DNA of 35,587 nt from Oscillibacter sp. (GTDB taxonomy: Bacteria > Bacillota > Clostridia > Oscillospirales > Oscillospiraceae), in assembly GCA_014799915.1 (NCBI GenBank), contig JAAVHD010000056.1, positions 18,344 through 53,930 on the forward strand, given 5' to 3'. Positions 22,638 through 30,763 of the stretch are shown here, piece by piece (the stretch's first letter is position 1; each line of letters starts with the position of its first letter). Below the pieces are notes generated by a model. It had not been told where the DNA came from. It did no database searches and saw only the letters and a program-made list of their open reading frames with translations. A program made the position numbers and the translations under genes.

Positions 22638-23681
22638 TCCAATGGTGGACAGCAGGCCCATCAGCGGCAGCATCACGCTCAGCAGGATCACCCCGGCCAG
22701 GGCGCTGGTGATTACCACGATGGCGGGCTCGATGGCCCCGACCGTCCGGTCGATCCGCCGCAGGCTCTCGTCCTCCTGGCGCTGGGCCAGGTCCTCCAGG
22801 GTGTCCGGCAGGGAGCCGGTCCGCTCCGCCAGCTTCAGCAGGCGGCAGTCCCGGCTGGAGAACAGGCCGCTCTTGGCCAGGGCGTCGGCAGGGCTGCCGC
22901 CCTCCTCGATGTCCTTCCGGCACTGCTCGGTTTTCTCGTCGATCTCCTTGGCCCCGCCGCAGAGCTTGGCGGACAGCTCCACGGATTCCTCCATGCTCAG
23001 CCCGCTGGCCACGGCCATGGCCATAGAGGAGGCAAACCGGGATACGGCCATCTGGCCCAGGACGCCCCGTCCGCCGAACCGGCGGCGGAACCATACCGTA
23101 AATTTCTCCCGCAGGGCGGGGACCAGAACCACCACCAGCGCGGCGGCGGCAATCACCACCAGCACCACGGCGATGCCTGTACCGGCCTTTGCCAGCACAG
23201 CGCCCGCGTTCATCATGCCCGTGGCCACCGCGCCCATGCGGACGCCCAGCTGGGCAAACACCTTATCAAAAATGGGCAGCACCTGGGTCACCAGCAGGAT
23301 GACCACCGCCACCATCACGGCGAACAGGGTCACGGGCACCGCGACGGCGCCGCGGATGTCCGCGGCCATGCGCAGCTGCCGGTCATAGTGCCGCTGCAGA
23401 GAGAGCAGGACGTCCTCCAGACGTCCGGTCTGTTCGGCCAGGGCCACCATGTCGGTCATATACGCAGGGAAAGCCCCTGTCTCCCGCAAAGCGGAAGCCA
23501 AAGGCATACCCTCCTCCATAGACCGGCACAGCGCATCCAGCCAGGACCGGATATCCGGGTCCGTCTCATCGTCCCGCAGCATCCCCAGACCCTCGGTCAG
23601 GGGAACGCCGGAGCGTACCAATTGATAGAGCTCCCGGCAGAAGACGGGAAGATACTGGTTAGAGACACGCAGTCGTTTCAT
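22635..23681 (-). CDS. pilC: Type II secretion/type IV pilus protein PilC/GspF
   Basis: A 348-residue inner-membrane platform protein on which the pilus motor acts. It has the two T2SSF repeats: residues about 12-135 (FCRELYQLVRSGVPLTEGL, LADVLL-type helix EQTGRLEDVLLSLQRHYDRQ) and about 215-335 (SRFASSMAMAVASGLSMEESVEL, LAERTGSLPDTLEDLAQRQED). Each is followed by hydrophobic helices. The family is usually near 400 residues, so this is compact. The gene lies 18 bases after the transglutaminase-like gene and upstream of the pilin-like genes. Confidence 0.92.
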   Translation of the reverse strand: MKRLRVSNQYLPVFCRELYQLVRSGVPLTEGLGMLRDDETDPDIRSWLDALCRSMEEGMPLASALRETGAFPAYMTDMVALAEQTGRLEDVLLSLQRHYDRQLRMAADIRGAVAVPVTLFAVMVAVVILLVTQVLPIFDKVFAQLGVRMGAVATGMMNAGAVLAKAGTGIAVVLVVIAAAALVVVLVPALREKFTVWFRRRFGGRGVLGQMAVSRFASSMAMAVASGLSMEESVELSAKLCGGAKEIDEKTEQCRKDIEEGGSPADALAKSGLFSSRDCRLLKLAERTGSLPDTLEDLAQRQEDESLRRIDRTVGAIEPAIVVITSALAGVILLSVMLPLMGLLSTIG

Positions 23682-23699
23682 ATGTAGGTTCCTCCAAAA

Positions 23700-24689
23700 T
23701 CAGTAGAGATACTTTGCCTTGTAGTTGTTGCTGTCGCCGATGTACTTCATGATGCCGGCGCTCTGCTTGCCGCTGGAGGCGAAGGTGGGGTCCATCAGCT
23801 TCCAGACCTTGCCGTCGAAGTAGATCATGCCGTCAACCCAGCCGCCGTCCTCGCTCCACACGTTGATCCAAGCGTGGTACTCGCCCTTGCTGGTATAGCC
23901 CACCACCAGCTTCACGGGCACGCCCTGGCTGCGCAGCATGGCGGCCATCAGGGCGGCGTAGTCGAAGCAGATGCCCTTCTTGGCGGCCATGACGCTGTCC
24001 ACGTTGGGCAGGTAGCCGTTGAGCTTGCCGCTCTGGGCGTCCTTGGCCTTGGCGGTGTCATAGCTCAGGTTCTTGACCACCCACTCGTAGATCACGCCAA
24101 CCTTCTCCAGATTATCCTCCACGCCCGCGTCCTCGATCAGCTTCTGAGCCATGGACACGACCTCGGAGTTCTCGGAGTAGTTGACGTACTGGTTGGGGCG
24201 GATGAAGGGGGCGAACTCGTCGGTGAGCTGGGCGTTGACCTTGGCGGACAGCACCGGGGAGTACTGGTCGCCGGAGATGTTCTTGTAGACCCCGACCTGG
24301 TAGCTGCCGTTGCCGTCGGAGAGGGGGAAGACCGCGTACTCTCCGTTGGAGGGCAGATCATACTTGTAAGTATCGGCGCAGTTAGGCCCCTTGATGAGCA
24401 CTTTCAGCTTGGTGCTGCCGCCGCCGGTCCACTTGACCATCACATAGCCGTCCTTGGCGTTGGAGTAGTCGATGACGGCGGAGCTGTTCTTCTGCACAGC
24501 GGTGCCGGGCGCCGAGGGGCTGAGCACGATGCTGATGGCGGGCAGGCCCGCGAGGGGGATCTCCTCGTCCAGCAGAGCGCCCAGATATACGATTTCGCCT
24601 TCTTCATCCCTGGCCGGCGCGGCACAGCTGCAGGCCAGACTCAACAGCGTTGCCAGAGCCAACAGAGCGCTGATCCATCTTTTTTTCAT
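23700..24689 (-). CDS. Exported transglutaminase-like protein
   Basis: A 329-residue exported protein. MKKR plus a hydrophobic stretch ending LACSCAAP is a signal peptide, probably of a lipoprotein. The C-terminal transglutaminase-like domain has a complete papain-like triad: C in KKGICFDYAALMAAML, H in YHAWINVW and D in KLMDPTF. Such domains in bacteria are usually proteases or peptide-modifying enzymes. The middle is a beta-sandwich-like region (about 90-150). The ATG at 24689 is chosen over an upstream GTG because AGGTG lies six bases before it. First gene of the pilus operon; a role in pilin or wall maturation is only a guess. Confidence 0.87.
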   Translation of the reverse strand: MKKRWISALLALATLLSLACSCAAPARDEEGEIVYLGALLDEEIPLAGLPAISIVLSPSAPGTAVQKNSSAVIDYSNAKDGYVMVKWTGGGSTKLKVLIKGPNCADTYKYDLPSNGEYAVFPLSDGNGSYQVGVYKNISGDQYSPVLSAKVNAQLTDEFAPFIRPNQYVNYSENSEVVSMAQKLIEDAGVEDNLEKVGVIYEWVVKNLSYDTAKAKDAQSGKLNGYLPNVDSVMAAKKGICFDYAALMAAMLRSQGVPVKLVVGYTSKGEYHAWINVWSEDGGWVDGMIYFDGKVWKLMDPTFASSGKQSAGIMKYIGDSNNYKAKYLY

Positions 24690-24736
24690 AATAATCACCT
24701 ATCCTAATCTGAAAAATGATGTGTTATGATTTGATT

Positions 24737-24754
24737 GGTCACATGGATGTGACC
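24737..24754. promoter_or_regulatory. 18-bp palindrome, possible operator
   Basis: GGTCACAT and ATGTGACC are perfect 8-bp arms around GG. It lies about 30-45 bases downstream of the predicted start of the pilus-operon transcript, in the leader, and could be a repressor site or an RNA hairpin. Confidence 0.5.
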
Positions 24755-24788
24755 GAAGGTTCCTTTTGAAATGTCCCATGCTAGGGCT

Positions 24789-24817
24789 ACTATACCACCG
24801 GCTGCCTGCATTGTCAA
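24789..24817 (-). promoter_or_regulatory. Promoter of the transglutaminase-pilus operon
   Basis: On the minus strand: TTGACA (24812-24817), 17 bases, TATAGT (24789-24794). It gives a leader of about 93 bases before the ATG at 24689. Confidence 0.85.
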
Positions 24818-24984
24818 GGGCTTCCGGAAAATTTATTTCTTACGATTTTAGACAGGCGGTTACAGGTAAAAAATTTTGTGCGGAAGAAAACCCTGCGCCC
24901 GTTCCCCCCAATGCTGATCCGCCGGGGAGGGGGGCCAATTCTTTGACCTGGGGTTCAGTAAATTGGATTTTCCTGTTTTCAGAA

Positions 24985-25013
24985 TTGCATTTTCCCCCAT
25001 AATATGTCATAAT
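24985..25013 (+). promoter_or_regulatory. Promoter of the BTAD regulator
   Basis: TTGCAT (24985-24990), 17 bases, CATAAT (25008-25013), divergent from the pilus-operon promoter about 170 bases away. Confidence 0.6.
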
Positions 25014-25061
25014 AGAGAAAACAGCCGGTCACCCGGCAGAAAAAGAGAGGACGTGAGCGCA

Positions 25062-26279
25062 ATGGCCGCCAAGCCCGTATTGCAGATCCGTATGCTGGGA
25101 GGCTGCTCCCTGACCTATGGGGACAAAACGATCTCAGACCCCAACTACCATTTGAAAAAGCCCTGGATGCTGCTGGCCTATCTGATCACCTTCCGCAGCC
25201 AGGAGATCCCGGTGGACGAGCTGATCAATTTGCTTTATCCCGGCGAGACGGGGAGCCGCCCCACCGGCGCTTTGAAGACCCTGGTCTACCGGGTGCGGGA
25301 GATACTCGACGAGCTGGGCCTGCCTGACAGCCGGGATATGATCCTGGTGTCCCGTGGCTCCTACGCCTGGAACGCCGGTGTGCCCATCCAGCTGGACGCG
25401 GACCTGTTTGAGCTGGCCTGCCAGCGCTCGGGCGCGGTCACGATGCTGCCTGAGGAGCGGCTGGAGCTGTGCCGCAGCGCCCTGGCCCTGTACCGGGGGG
25501 ATCTGCTGTCCAAAGCCGCAGGGGAGCGCTGGGTCAGTAAGCTGATCCCCTGCTATCACATCATGTATACCCGCCTGGTGCAGACGACTGCCGGCCTGCT
25601 GGCCGCCCAGGAGCGCTGGGACGAGCTGATCCAGGTCTGCGGCCGCGCCATCGAGATCGACGGGTATGAGGAGAGCTTCTACCACCACCTGATCCGCGGC
25701 CTGCTCCGCACCGGCCAGACAAGGCAGGCCATGGAGCGCTATAAGCGGATGTACAGCATTTTCTATACCGAGCTGGGCGTGACCCCCTCGGAGGAGACCA
25801 TGGAGCTCTACCGGGAGATCACCCAGGAGAGTAGCCGAGATACCTCCCGAGAGGCAGAGGACCTGGCCGCTGTCAGCCGTTTCCTGCTGCGGGAGGACCG
25901 GCTGGCCGGAGCCTTTTTCTGTGATCTGGAGGTATTCACGGACATCTACAATCTGGAGGCCCGCTCCATGGCCCGGTCAGGCCGCACGGTATACTTAGCC
26001 ATGGTGTCCGCCTCCATGCGGGATGTGACGGTGCCGCCGCTGCGGATGCTGAACAGCTATATGGAGCGGCTGGAGGACTGCATCCGCGGTACGCTCCGCC
26101 GGGGCGATGTGGTGGCACAGTACAGCGTATCCCAGTTCATTCTGCTGCTGCCCGTTCCCTCTGCCGACAAGGGGCAGATCGCGCTGGACCGCATCATCAG
26201 CCGGTTTACGGAGAAGTATCCCCGCTGTCCGCTGCTTTTGCGGACCAGTATCCGGGAAGTGGACGCCATCCTCGTCTAG
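25062..26279 (+). CDS. BTAD-domain transcriptional regulator
   Basis: A 405-residue regulator. The N-terminus is an OmpR-like winged helix (VLQIRMLGGCSLTYGD; KPWMLLAYLI; LKTLVYRVREIL, about 1-95). A BTAD tetratricopeptide-like helical domain follows (about 105-255, with YEESFYHHLIRGLLRTGQTRQAMERYKRM and LGVTPSEET), as in SARP/AfsR activators. The C-terminal 130 residues look like a degenerate GGDEF domain: RRGDVVAQYSVSQFILLLP stands where R-x-G-G-D-E-F would be, so no cyclase activity is expected. It probably regulates the divergent pilus operon or itself. AGAGAGG lies before the ATG at 25062. Confidence 0.85.
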   Translation: MAAKPVLQIRMLGGCSLTYGDKTISDPNYHLKKPWMLLAYLITFRSQEIPVDELINLLYPGETGSRPTGALKTLVYRVREILDELGLPDSRDMILVSRGSYAWNAGVPIQLDADLFELACQRSGAVTMLPEERLELCRSALALYRGDLLSKAAGERWVSKLIPCYHIMYTRLVQTTAGLLAAQERWDELIQVCGRAIEIDGYEESFYHHLIRGLLRTGQTRQAMERYKRMYSIFYTELGVTPSEETMELYREITQESSRDTSREAEDLAAVSRFLLREDRLAGAFFCDLEVFTDIYNLEARSMARSGRTVYLAMVSASMRDVTVPPLRMLNSYMERLEDCIRGTLRRGDVVAQYSVSQFILLLPVPSADKGQIALDRIISRFTEKYPRCPLLLRTSIREVDAILV

Positions 26280-26302
26280 CAGAGCGCCGAGCAAAGCTTA
26301 TT

Positions 26303-26550
26303 AAAAAGTTTCGTCCACTTTTTCAAAGGTGGCAGAGTCCAGAGACAGCGTCTCTGGTCGCGCCTCGCAAGGCGCGAAATACCCCAAAAGCCGCGCCCGA
26401 AAAAAATCTTCTCCCTAGCATAATCCCAAACTGCGCGGCTTTCAAGCGCATTTGCCGGGGGACGTCATTGGGCCTTCGGCCCAACGACCGTCCTGGCAGC
26501 CTTCGGCTGCCCCGCGGCAAACAGCGCCCGGGAGTTCCCGTCGACCTATG
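26303..26550. repeat. Cluster of intergenic hairpins before rimM
   Basis: This 300-base gap has no gene. It holds four perfect small palindromes: CCAGAGAC/GTCTCTGG (26339-26357), CGCGCCT/AGGCGCG (26359-26376), TTGGGCC/GGCCCAA around TTC (26468-26484) and GGCAGC/GCTGCC around CTTCG (26495-26511). The last two have CTTCGG loops, the very stable UUCG kind. CCCGGGAGTTCCC (26528-26540) resembles the beginning of element B and may be a truncated copy. Confidence 0.6.
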
Positions 26551-26583
26551 ATCCGCGTTACGAAAAATAAAGGAGAATTAACC

Positions 26584-27090
26584 ATGGAATTAGAATACAT
26601 CACCGCCGGTAAAATCGTCAATACCCACGGCATCCGGGGCGAGGTAAAGATCCTTCCCCAGGGGGTGGAGCCGGAGCTGCTGGCGGAGGGCTATTCATTA
26701 TATATAGATGGCAAAGCGTATGATCTTACCAGGGGCCGGGTCCACAAGGGCTGTCTGCTGGCAAAGCTGGACGGGATCGACGATATGGACGCCGCCTTGG
26801 CGCTGAAAGGGAAGACCGCCTTCCTCCGTCGGGACGAGGTCCCGATGGCGGACGGGGAGTATTTTGACGAGGAGCTGGTGGGCCTCACCGCCCGGAACGC
26901 CGCCACCGGCGAGGAGCTGGGAAAGGTGGCGGATGTCATGCACTACCCCGCCCATGACATCTATGTCGTTCGCGGCGGCCGGGACGAGTTCCTGATCCCC
27001 GCCGTCCCGGAATTCATCGCATCCATTGACCTGGGAACTGAAACCATGGAGATCCACATGATGGAGGGACTGGGCGCCCATGAGGATTGA
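26584..27090 (+). CDS. rimM: 16S rRNA processing protein RimM
   Basis: A 30S assembly factor that binds ribosomal protein S19 and helps mature the 16S 3' domain. The 168 residues hold the N-terminal RimM barrel (TAGKIVNTHGIRGEVKILP) and the C-terminal PRC barrel (LVGLTARNAATGEELGKVADVMHYPAHDIYVV and DEFLIPAVPEFIASID). AAAGGAG precedes the ATG at 26584; the frame is open upstream into the hairpin repeats and was cut there. It overlaps trmD by 11 bases, the usual rimM-trmD pair, here without rpsP or rplS next to it. Confidence 0.95.
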   Translation: MELEYITAGKIVNTHGIRGEVKILPQGVEPELLAEGYSLYIDGKAYDLTRGRVHKGCLLAKLDGIDDMDAALALKGKTAFLRRDEVPMADGEYFDEELVGLTARNAATGEELGKVADVMHYPAHDIYVVRGGRDEFLIPAVPEFIASIDLGTETMEIHMMEGLGAHED

Positions 27091-27913
27091 TATCATGACC
27101 CTGTTCCCGGAGACGGTGGGGGACATGATGAATGAATCCATCCTGGGCCGGGCCCAGGAGCGTGGATTCATCCGCATTGACGCCCACCAGATCCGGGACT
27201 TCACCGTCAATAAGCAGAAGCAGGTGGACGACTACCCCTACGGCGGCGGCCGTGGGGCCGTGATGCAGGCGGACCCGCTCTACCGCTGCTGGGCGTATAT
27301 TAAGGAGAACTTCGGCACGGAGAAAACCCGTACCATCTACATGTCCCCCTGCGGGACCACCTTCTGCCAGGCCAAGGCCCGGCAGCTCCTGGCGGACTAC
27401 GACCACCTGATCCTGGTCTGCGGCCACTACGAGGGCATCGACGAGCGCTTTATCGAGGAGTGCGTGGACGAGGAGATCTCCATGGGGGACTTCGTCCTCA
27501 CCGGCGGGGAGATCCCCGCCATGGCGGTAGCGGACGCGGTGTGCCGGATGGTGCCCGGTGTGCTGCCGGAGGCCGCCTGCTATGAGGAGGAGAGCCACTG
27601 GAACGGCCTGCTGGAGTACCCCCAGTACAGCCGTCCGGAGGAGTGGCATGGCCGGAAGGTGCCGGAGGTCCTCCTCAGCGGCCACCACGCCAACGTGGCC
27701 ACATGGCGCAAGCGCCAGTCTATGCTCCGCACCCTGCGCCGGAGGCCGGACATGTTCCGGGAATCGGACTTCATGACCACCAAACAGGACCGCCGTCTGC
27801 TGGCGGAGGTATATGAGGAGCTGCGTGCGGAGAAAAAGGCCAAAGAGGCGGAAGCGGCTGCACCGGAAGGGATACAGGACGATTCTACCACCGGTTTACC
27901 GACGGATTTTTGA
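27080..27913 (+). CDS. trmD: tRNA (guanine-N1)-methyltransferase
   Basis: Methylates G37 of tRNAs reading CNN codons, preventing +1 frameshifts. Typical are RIDIMTLFPE at the start, YPYGGGRGAVMQADPL, and the trefoil-knot SAM site LVCGHYEGIDERFIEECVDEEISMGDFVLTGGE, followed by a linker and the C-terminal tRNA-binding domain (PEVLLSGHHANVATWRKRQSMLRTLRRRPDM). At 277 residues it is about 30 longer than the Escherichia coli enzyme because of a charged C-terminal tail. The ATG lies within the end of rimM. Confidence 0.96.
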   Translation: MRIDIMTLFPETVGDMMNESILGRAQERGFIRIDAHQIRDFTVNKQKQVDDYPYGGGRGAVMQADPLYRCWAYIKENFGTEKTRTIYMSPCGTTFCQAKARQLLADYDHLILVCGHYEGIDERFIEECVDEEISMGDFVLTGGEIPAMAVADAVCRMVPGVLPEAACYEEESHWNGLLEYPQYSRPEEWHGRKVPEVLLSGHHANVATWRKRQSMLRTLRRRPDMFRESDFMTTKQDRRLLAEVYEELRAEKKAKEAEAAAPEGIQDDSTTGLPTDF

Positions 27914-27932
27914 CCGTTCGACCGATTAGCGG

Positions 27933-27962
27933 TTGATTTTCCACCACAAACCGGCCTACAAT
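27933..27962 (+). promoter_or_regulatory. Promoter of the HTH membrane protein
   Basis: TTGATT (27933-27938), 18 bases, TACAAT (27957-27962), about 24 bases before the AAGGAGG box. Confidence 0.6.
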
Positions 27963-27992
27963 AGCCCCAGAACCCAAAAGGAGGGCGCAAGT

Positions 27993-28793
27993 ATGGAAGA
28001 AATGAAAATCGGCCAATTCATCCGTGACCGGAGGATCGAGCTGTGTATGACCCAGCAGCAGTTAGCGGACAAGCTGGGGATCACCGATAAAGCCGTCAGC
28101 AAATGGGAGCGTGCGGTCAGCTATCCGGACATCACCATCCTGCGGGAGCTGTCGGCGGCACTGGATGTCAGCGTCACAGAGCTCCTGGCAGGGGAGAGGG
28201 AGCAGCAGCTGCCCGATACTGTGCCGCCAGAGGTGCAGGATGTTGTGCTGGACACGGTGGCTTATGCTGAGACTGCCCGGGAACGGAATAAAGGCTGGAG
28301 ATTCTGGACCTTTATTGCGCTGACTGCCGCGTGCCTGATCGCGGTGCTGGTGTTGGTTATTGTTGGATTGGCCTGCGGCAGCTTATGGGCGGCTATGTTG
28401 GTGATCCGGGCCATCGCCTTTGGCTGGGCAGTGTGCTACCCACTGCTGCGCTCGGAGCGATATCCGGTGCGTAACGCCATGGTCATCGCGTCCGTGTTTG
28501 TCTATCCGCTGCTGTGGAGCTTCGGGGCGCACAGGGCCTGGCATCTCGGTATTGTCGTTGTTTCTGTAGCCTATGCGTGGGCGGTGTACTGGACCATCCG
28601 GCGCTACTGGGGACAGAAGAATATTGCCGCGGCGCTGATCCTGTTGCTGGGCGGACTTCTGCACATCAGCATCAACATGATGGTGGGGCGGGGGCTGGAG
28701 ATAGCAGTCATTGTAACGGGCGGCACGCTGTTTCTGGATTGCGTGTGCCTTGCGGGTTCATATATGCTTACGATGCGGCGGGCAAATCAATAA
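27993..28793 (+). CDS. XRE-type HTH protein with membrane domain
   Basis: A 266-residue protein. The N-terminal Cro/CI-type helix-turn-helix is at about residues 5-62 (IGQFIRDRRIELCMTQQQLADKLG; VSKWERAVSYPDITILRELSAAL). After a linker, four to five hydrophobic segments follow (about 105-130, 135-150, 165-185, 190-205 and 210-255). Such membrane-anchored XRE regulators are common in Clostridia and often govern small stress or transport operons; the target here is not evident. AAGGAGG precedes the ATG. It has its own promoter and a bidirectional terminator after it. Confidence 0.87.
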   Translation: MEEMKIGQFIRDRRIELCMTQQQLADKLGITDKAVSKWERAVSYPDITILRELSAALDVSVTELLAGEREQQLPDTVPPEVQDVVLDTVAYAETARERNKGWRFWTFIALTAACLIAVLVLVIVGLACGSLWAAMLVIRAIAFGWAVCYPLLRSERYPVRNAMVIASVFVYPLLWSFGAHRAWHLGIVVVSVAYAWAVYWTIRRYWGQKNIAAALILLLGGLLHISINMMVGRGLEIAVIVTGGTLFLDCVCLAGSYMLTMRRANQ

Positions 28794-28797
28794 AACG

Positions 28798-28826
28798 GGC
28801 CGGTGCGGAGATTTACCGCACCGGCC
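28798..28826. terminator. Bidirectional terminator
   Basis: GGCCGGTGCGG pairs perfectly with CCGCACCGGCC around AGATTTA, between the convergent HTH gene (+) and tyrS (-). Confidence 0.88.
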
Positions 28827-28834
28827 TCTCTTAT

Positions 28835-30058
28835 TCAGTTCATCACCGCCCGGTGGAACACCTTCTTGCCCTTCTTGATGATCACGCCCTCTACGAACAG
28901 CTCACAGCCGAACTTGGCGTCGATATCCGTCACCTTCTGATCGTTGACAGAAACGCCGCCCTGCTGCACCAGCCGCCGGGCCTCGCCCTTGGAGGGAGCC
29001 AGCCCGCAGGCCACCAGCAGATTCATAATCCCGATCTGGCCGTCGCCGAAGTTGTCAATGGTCAGCTCAGTGGTGGGCATGTTGGCCTTGTCCCCACCGC
29101 CGCCAAAGAGGGCCTTCGCGGCCTCCTGGGCCTTGTTGGCCTCCTCCTCGCCGTGGACCAGGGCCGTCAGCTCCCAAGCAAGGATCTCCTTGGCCTTGTT
29201 GAGCTGGCTGCCCTCCCAGCCGTCCATGTCGCTAATCTGCTCCATGGGCAGGAAGGTCAGCATCCGGATGCACTTCATCACATCGCCGTCCTCCACGTTC
29301 CGCCAGTACTGGTAGAAATCGTAGGGGCTGGTCTTGTTGGGGTCCAGCCACACGGCGTTGCCCGCAGTCTTGCCCATCTTGTTCCCCTGGGAGTCAGTCA
29401 GCAGGGTAATGGTCATGCAGTGTGCGTCCTTGCCCAGCTTCCGGCGGATGAGCTCAGTGCCGCCCAGCATGTTGCTCCACTGATCGTTGCCGCCGAACTG
29501 CATGTTGCAGCCGTGGGACTGGAACAGATGATAGAAGTCGTAAGACTGCATGATCATGTAGTTGAACTCCAGGAAGCTGAGCCCCTTCTCCATCCGCTGC
29601 TTGTAGCACTCGGCCCGCAGCATGTTGTTGACGGAGAAGCAGGCGCCCACCTCCCGCAGCAGGTCCACATAATTGAGCTCCAGCAGCCAGTCGGCGTTGT
29701 TGACCATCTGGGCCTTGCCCTCGCCGAACTCAATGAACCGCTCCATCTGCCGCTTGAAGCACTCGGCGTTGTGGTCGATGTCCTCCCGGGTGAGCATCTT
29801 GCGCATGTCGGAGCGCCCGGAGGGGTCGCCGATCATGGTAGTGCCGCCGCCGATGAGGGCGATGGGCTTGTTGCCCGCCATCTGGAGCCGCTTCATCAGG
29901 GTCAGTGCCATGAAGTGCCCCGCTGTCAGGCTGTCCGCCGTGCAGTCAAAGCCGATGTAGAAGGTGGCCTTGCCCGCGTTGATCATTTCCCGGATCTCAT
30001 CCTCGTTGGTGACCTGGGCGATCAGTCCCCGGGCCACCAGTTCTTCGTAGAGCTGCAT
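28835..30058 (-). CDS. tyrS: Tyrosyl-tRNA synthetase
   Basis: Charges tRNA-Tyr with tyrosine. The 407 residues comprise a class I catalytic domain with the HIGH-type region FDCTADSLTAGHF (about 37-49), the tyrosine- and tRNA-binding helices, and a KMSKS-type loop KMGKT (about 230). A C-terminal S4 domain follows (LLVACGLAPSKGEARRLVQQGGVSVND). This is the GHF/KMGKT variant branch of bacterial TyrRS. AAAGGAG precedes the ATG. A tyrosine T-box lies on the same strand but two genes upstream; a possible promoter of its own is at 30094-30122. Confidence 0.96.
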   Translation of the reverse strand: MQLYEELVARGLIAQVTNEDEIREMINAGKATFYIGFDCTADSLTAGHFMALTLMKRLQMAGNKPIALIGGGTTMIGDPSGRSDMRKMLTREDIDHNAECFKRQMERFIEFGEGKAQMVNNADWLLELNYVDLLREVGACFSVNNMLRAECYKQRMEKGLSFLEFNYMIMQSYDFYHLFQSHGCNMQFGGNDQWSNMLGGTELIRRKLGKDAHCMTITLLTDSQGNKMGKTAGNAVWLDPNKTSPYDFYQYWRNVEDGDVMKCIRMLTFLPMEQISDMDGWEGSQLNKAKEILAWELTALVHGEEEANKAQEAAKALFGGGGDKANMPTTELTIDNFGDGQIGIMNLLVACGLAPSKGEARRLVQQGGVSVNDQKVTDIDAKFGCELFVEGVIIKKGKKVFHRAVMN

Positions 30059-30093
30059 AGTGATTTTCTCCTTTTATATTTAATAAATTATTG

Positions 30094-30122
30094 CTTATAT
30101 GATCCCCTGATTGGACATGCAA
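30094..30122 (-). promoter_or_regulatory. Possible proximal tyrS promoter
   Basis: On the minus strand: TTGCAT (30117-30122), 17 bases, TATAAG (30094-30099). The -35 box overlaps the outer edge of the element E core. If active it would uncouple tyrS from the distant T-box. Confidence 0.5.
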
Positions 30123-30174
30123 TATCGTCGCTGTGTGGAAATCTTGGAATTTCAGCAGCTTGAGGGGCGATATT
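30121..30174 (-). repeat. Element E copy 3, core
   Basis: This core is bounded by AATATCG and CGATATT and shares CTTGGAA and GTGNGGAAATC blocks with the other copies. Its hairpin left arm is 600 bases away at 30764-30780, straight after the methyltransferase stop. The GNAT gene occupies the space between and ends inside this core. Confidence 0.8.
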
Positions 30175-30715
30175 CATCCTTTAATATGGAATACCACACC
30201 TCATCTATCACTCCCTGATTGCAAAATCCCGCCTTTCGCAACGTGCCCTCATACGTCATTCCGATTTTCTGCATAACTCTTCCTGATTTTGGGTTATTCT
30301 TATCATGCGCGGCAGCAATCCTGTGAAATCCAACTTCCTCAAACAAGAACCTGACCACTTCTTTCCCCGCTTCAGGCATGATTCCTGATCCCCACCATTT
30401 CGTTCCCATGCAATAACCAAGCTCGGCACCCGCTATATTATCCTTAATATGCACAACTGCAATACTACCGATAACTTCACCAATTTCCTTCAGTTCAATA
30501 GCCCAATTATAAAAATCAACTTTATTATAATTGGCGATCCAGCTGCTTATTACGTCCTTTGTAACTTCAACACCAGGATGCGTTGGCCATGTGAGAAACT
30601 TGGTAACTTCATCTTCAGACGCCCAATTATGATACATAGCCTCAGAACCTTCCATCACAAATCTGCGCAAGATCAATCGGTCTGTTTCAAGTAAAATTGT
30701 TCCTTTATGATCCAT
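30152..30715 (-). CDS. GNAT acetyltransferase, RimJ/RimL type, AT-rich
   Basis: A 187-residue acetyltransferase of the RimJ/RimL branch: LLETDRLILRRFVMEGSEAMYHNWASEDEVTKFL at the start, GEVIGSIAVVHI, then ELGYCMGTKWWGSGIMPEAGKEVVRFLFEEVGFHRI with the CoA loop W-G-S-G-I, and NPKSGRVMQKIGMTYEGTLRKAG. Many relatives acetylate protein N-termini, ribosomal proteins or small amines. Codon use is much more AT-rich than the genes on either side. The last eight codons (DEYRPSSC) and the stop lie in the element E core, so its C-terminus seems to be supplied by the repeat. It sits between a tyrosine T-box and tyrS. Confidence 0.88.
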   Translation of the reverse strand: MDHKGTILLETDRLILRRFVMEGSEAMYHNWASEDEVTKFLTWPTHPGVEVTKDVISSWIANYNKVDFYNWAIELKEIGEVIGSIAVVHIKDNIAGAELGYCMGTKWWGSGIMPEAGKEVVRFLFEEVGFHRIAAAHDKNNPKSGRVMQKIGMTYEGTLRKAGFCNQGVIDEVWYSILKDEYRPSSC

Positions 30716-30763
30716 TGTTTTTTCCTCTTGAGATATTACGACATCTTTTCAATATCTTTAGCA

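Noticed and set aside
28514-30163. 549-codon plus-strand frame
   Set aside because: Antisense to tyrS, whose motifs are unmistakable; the shadow has no domain and starts inside the HTH gene.
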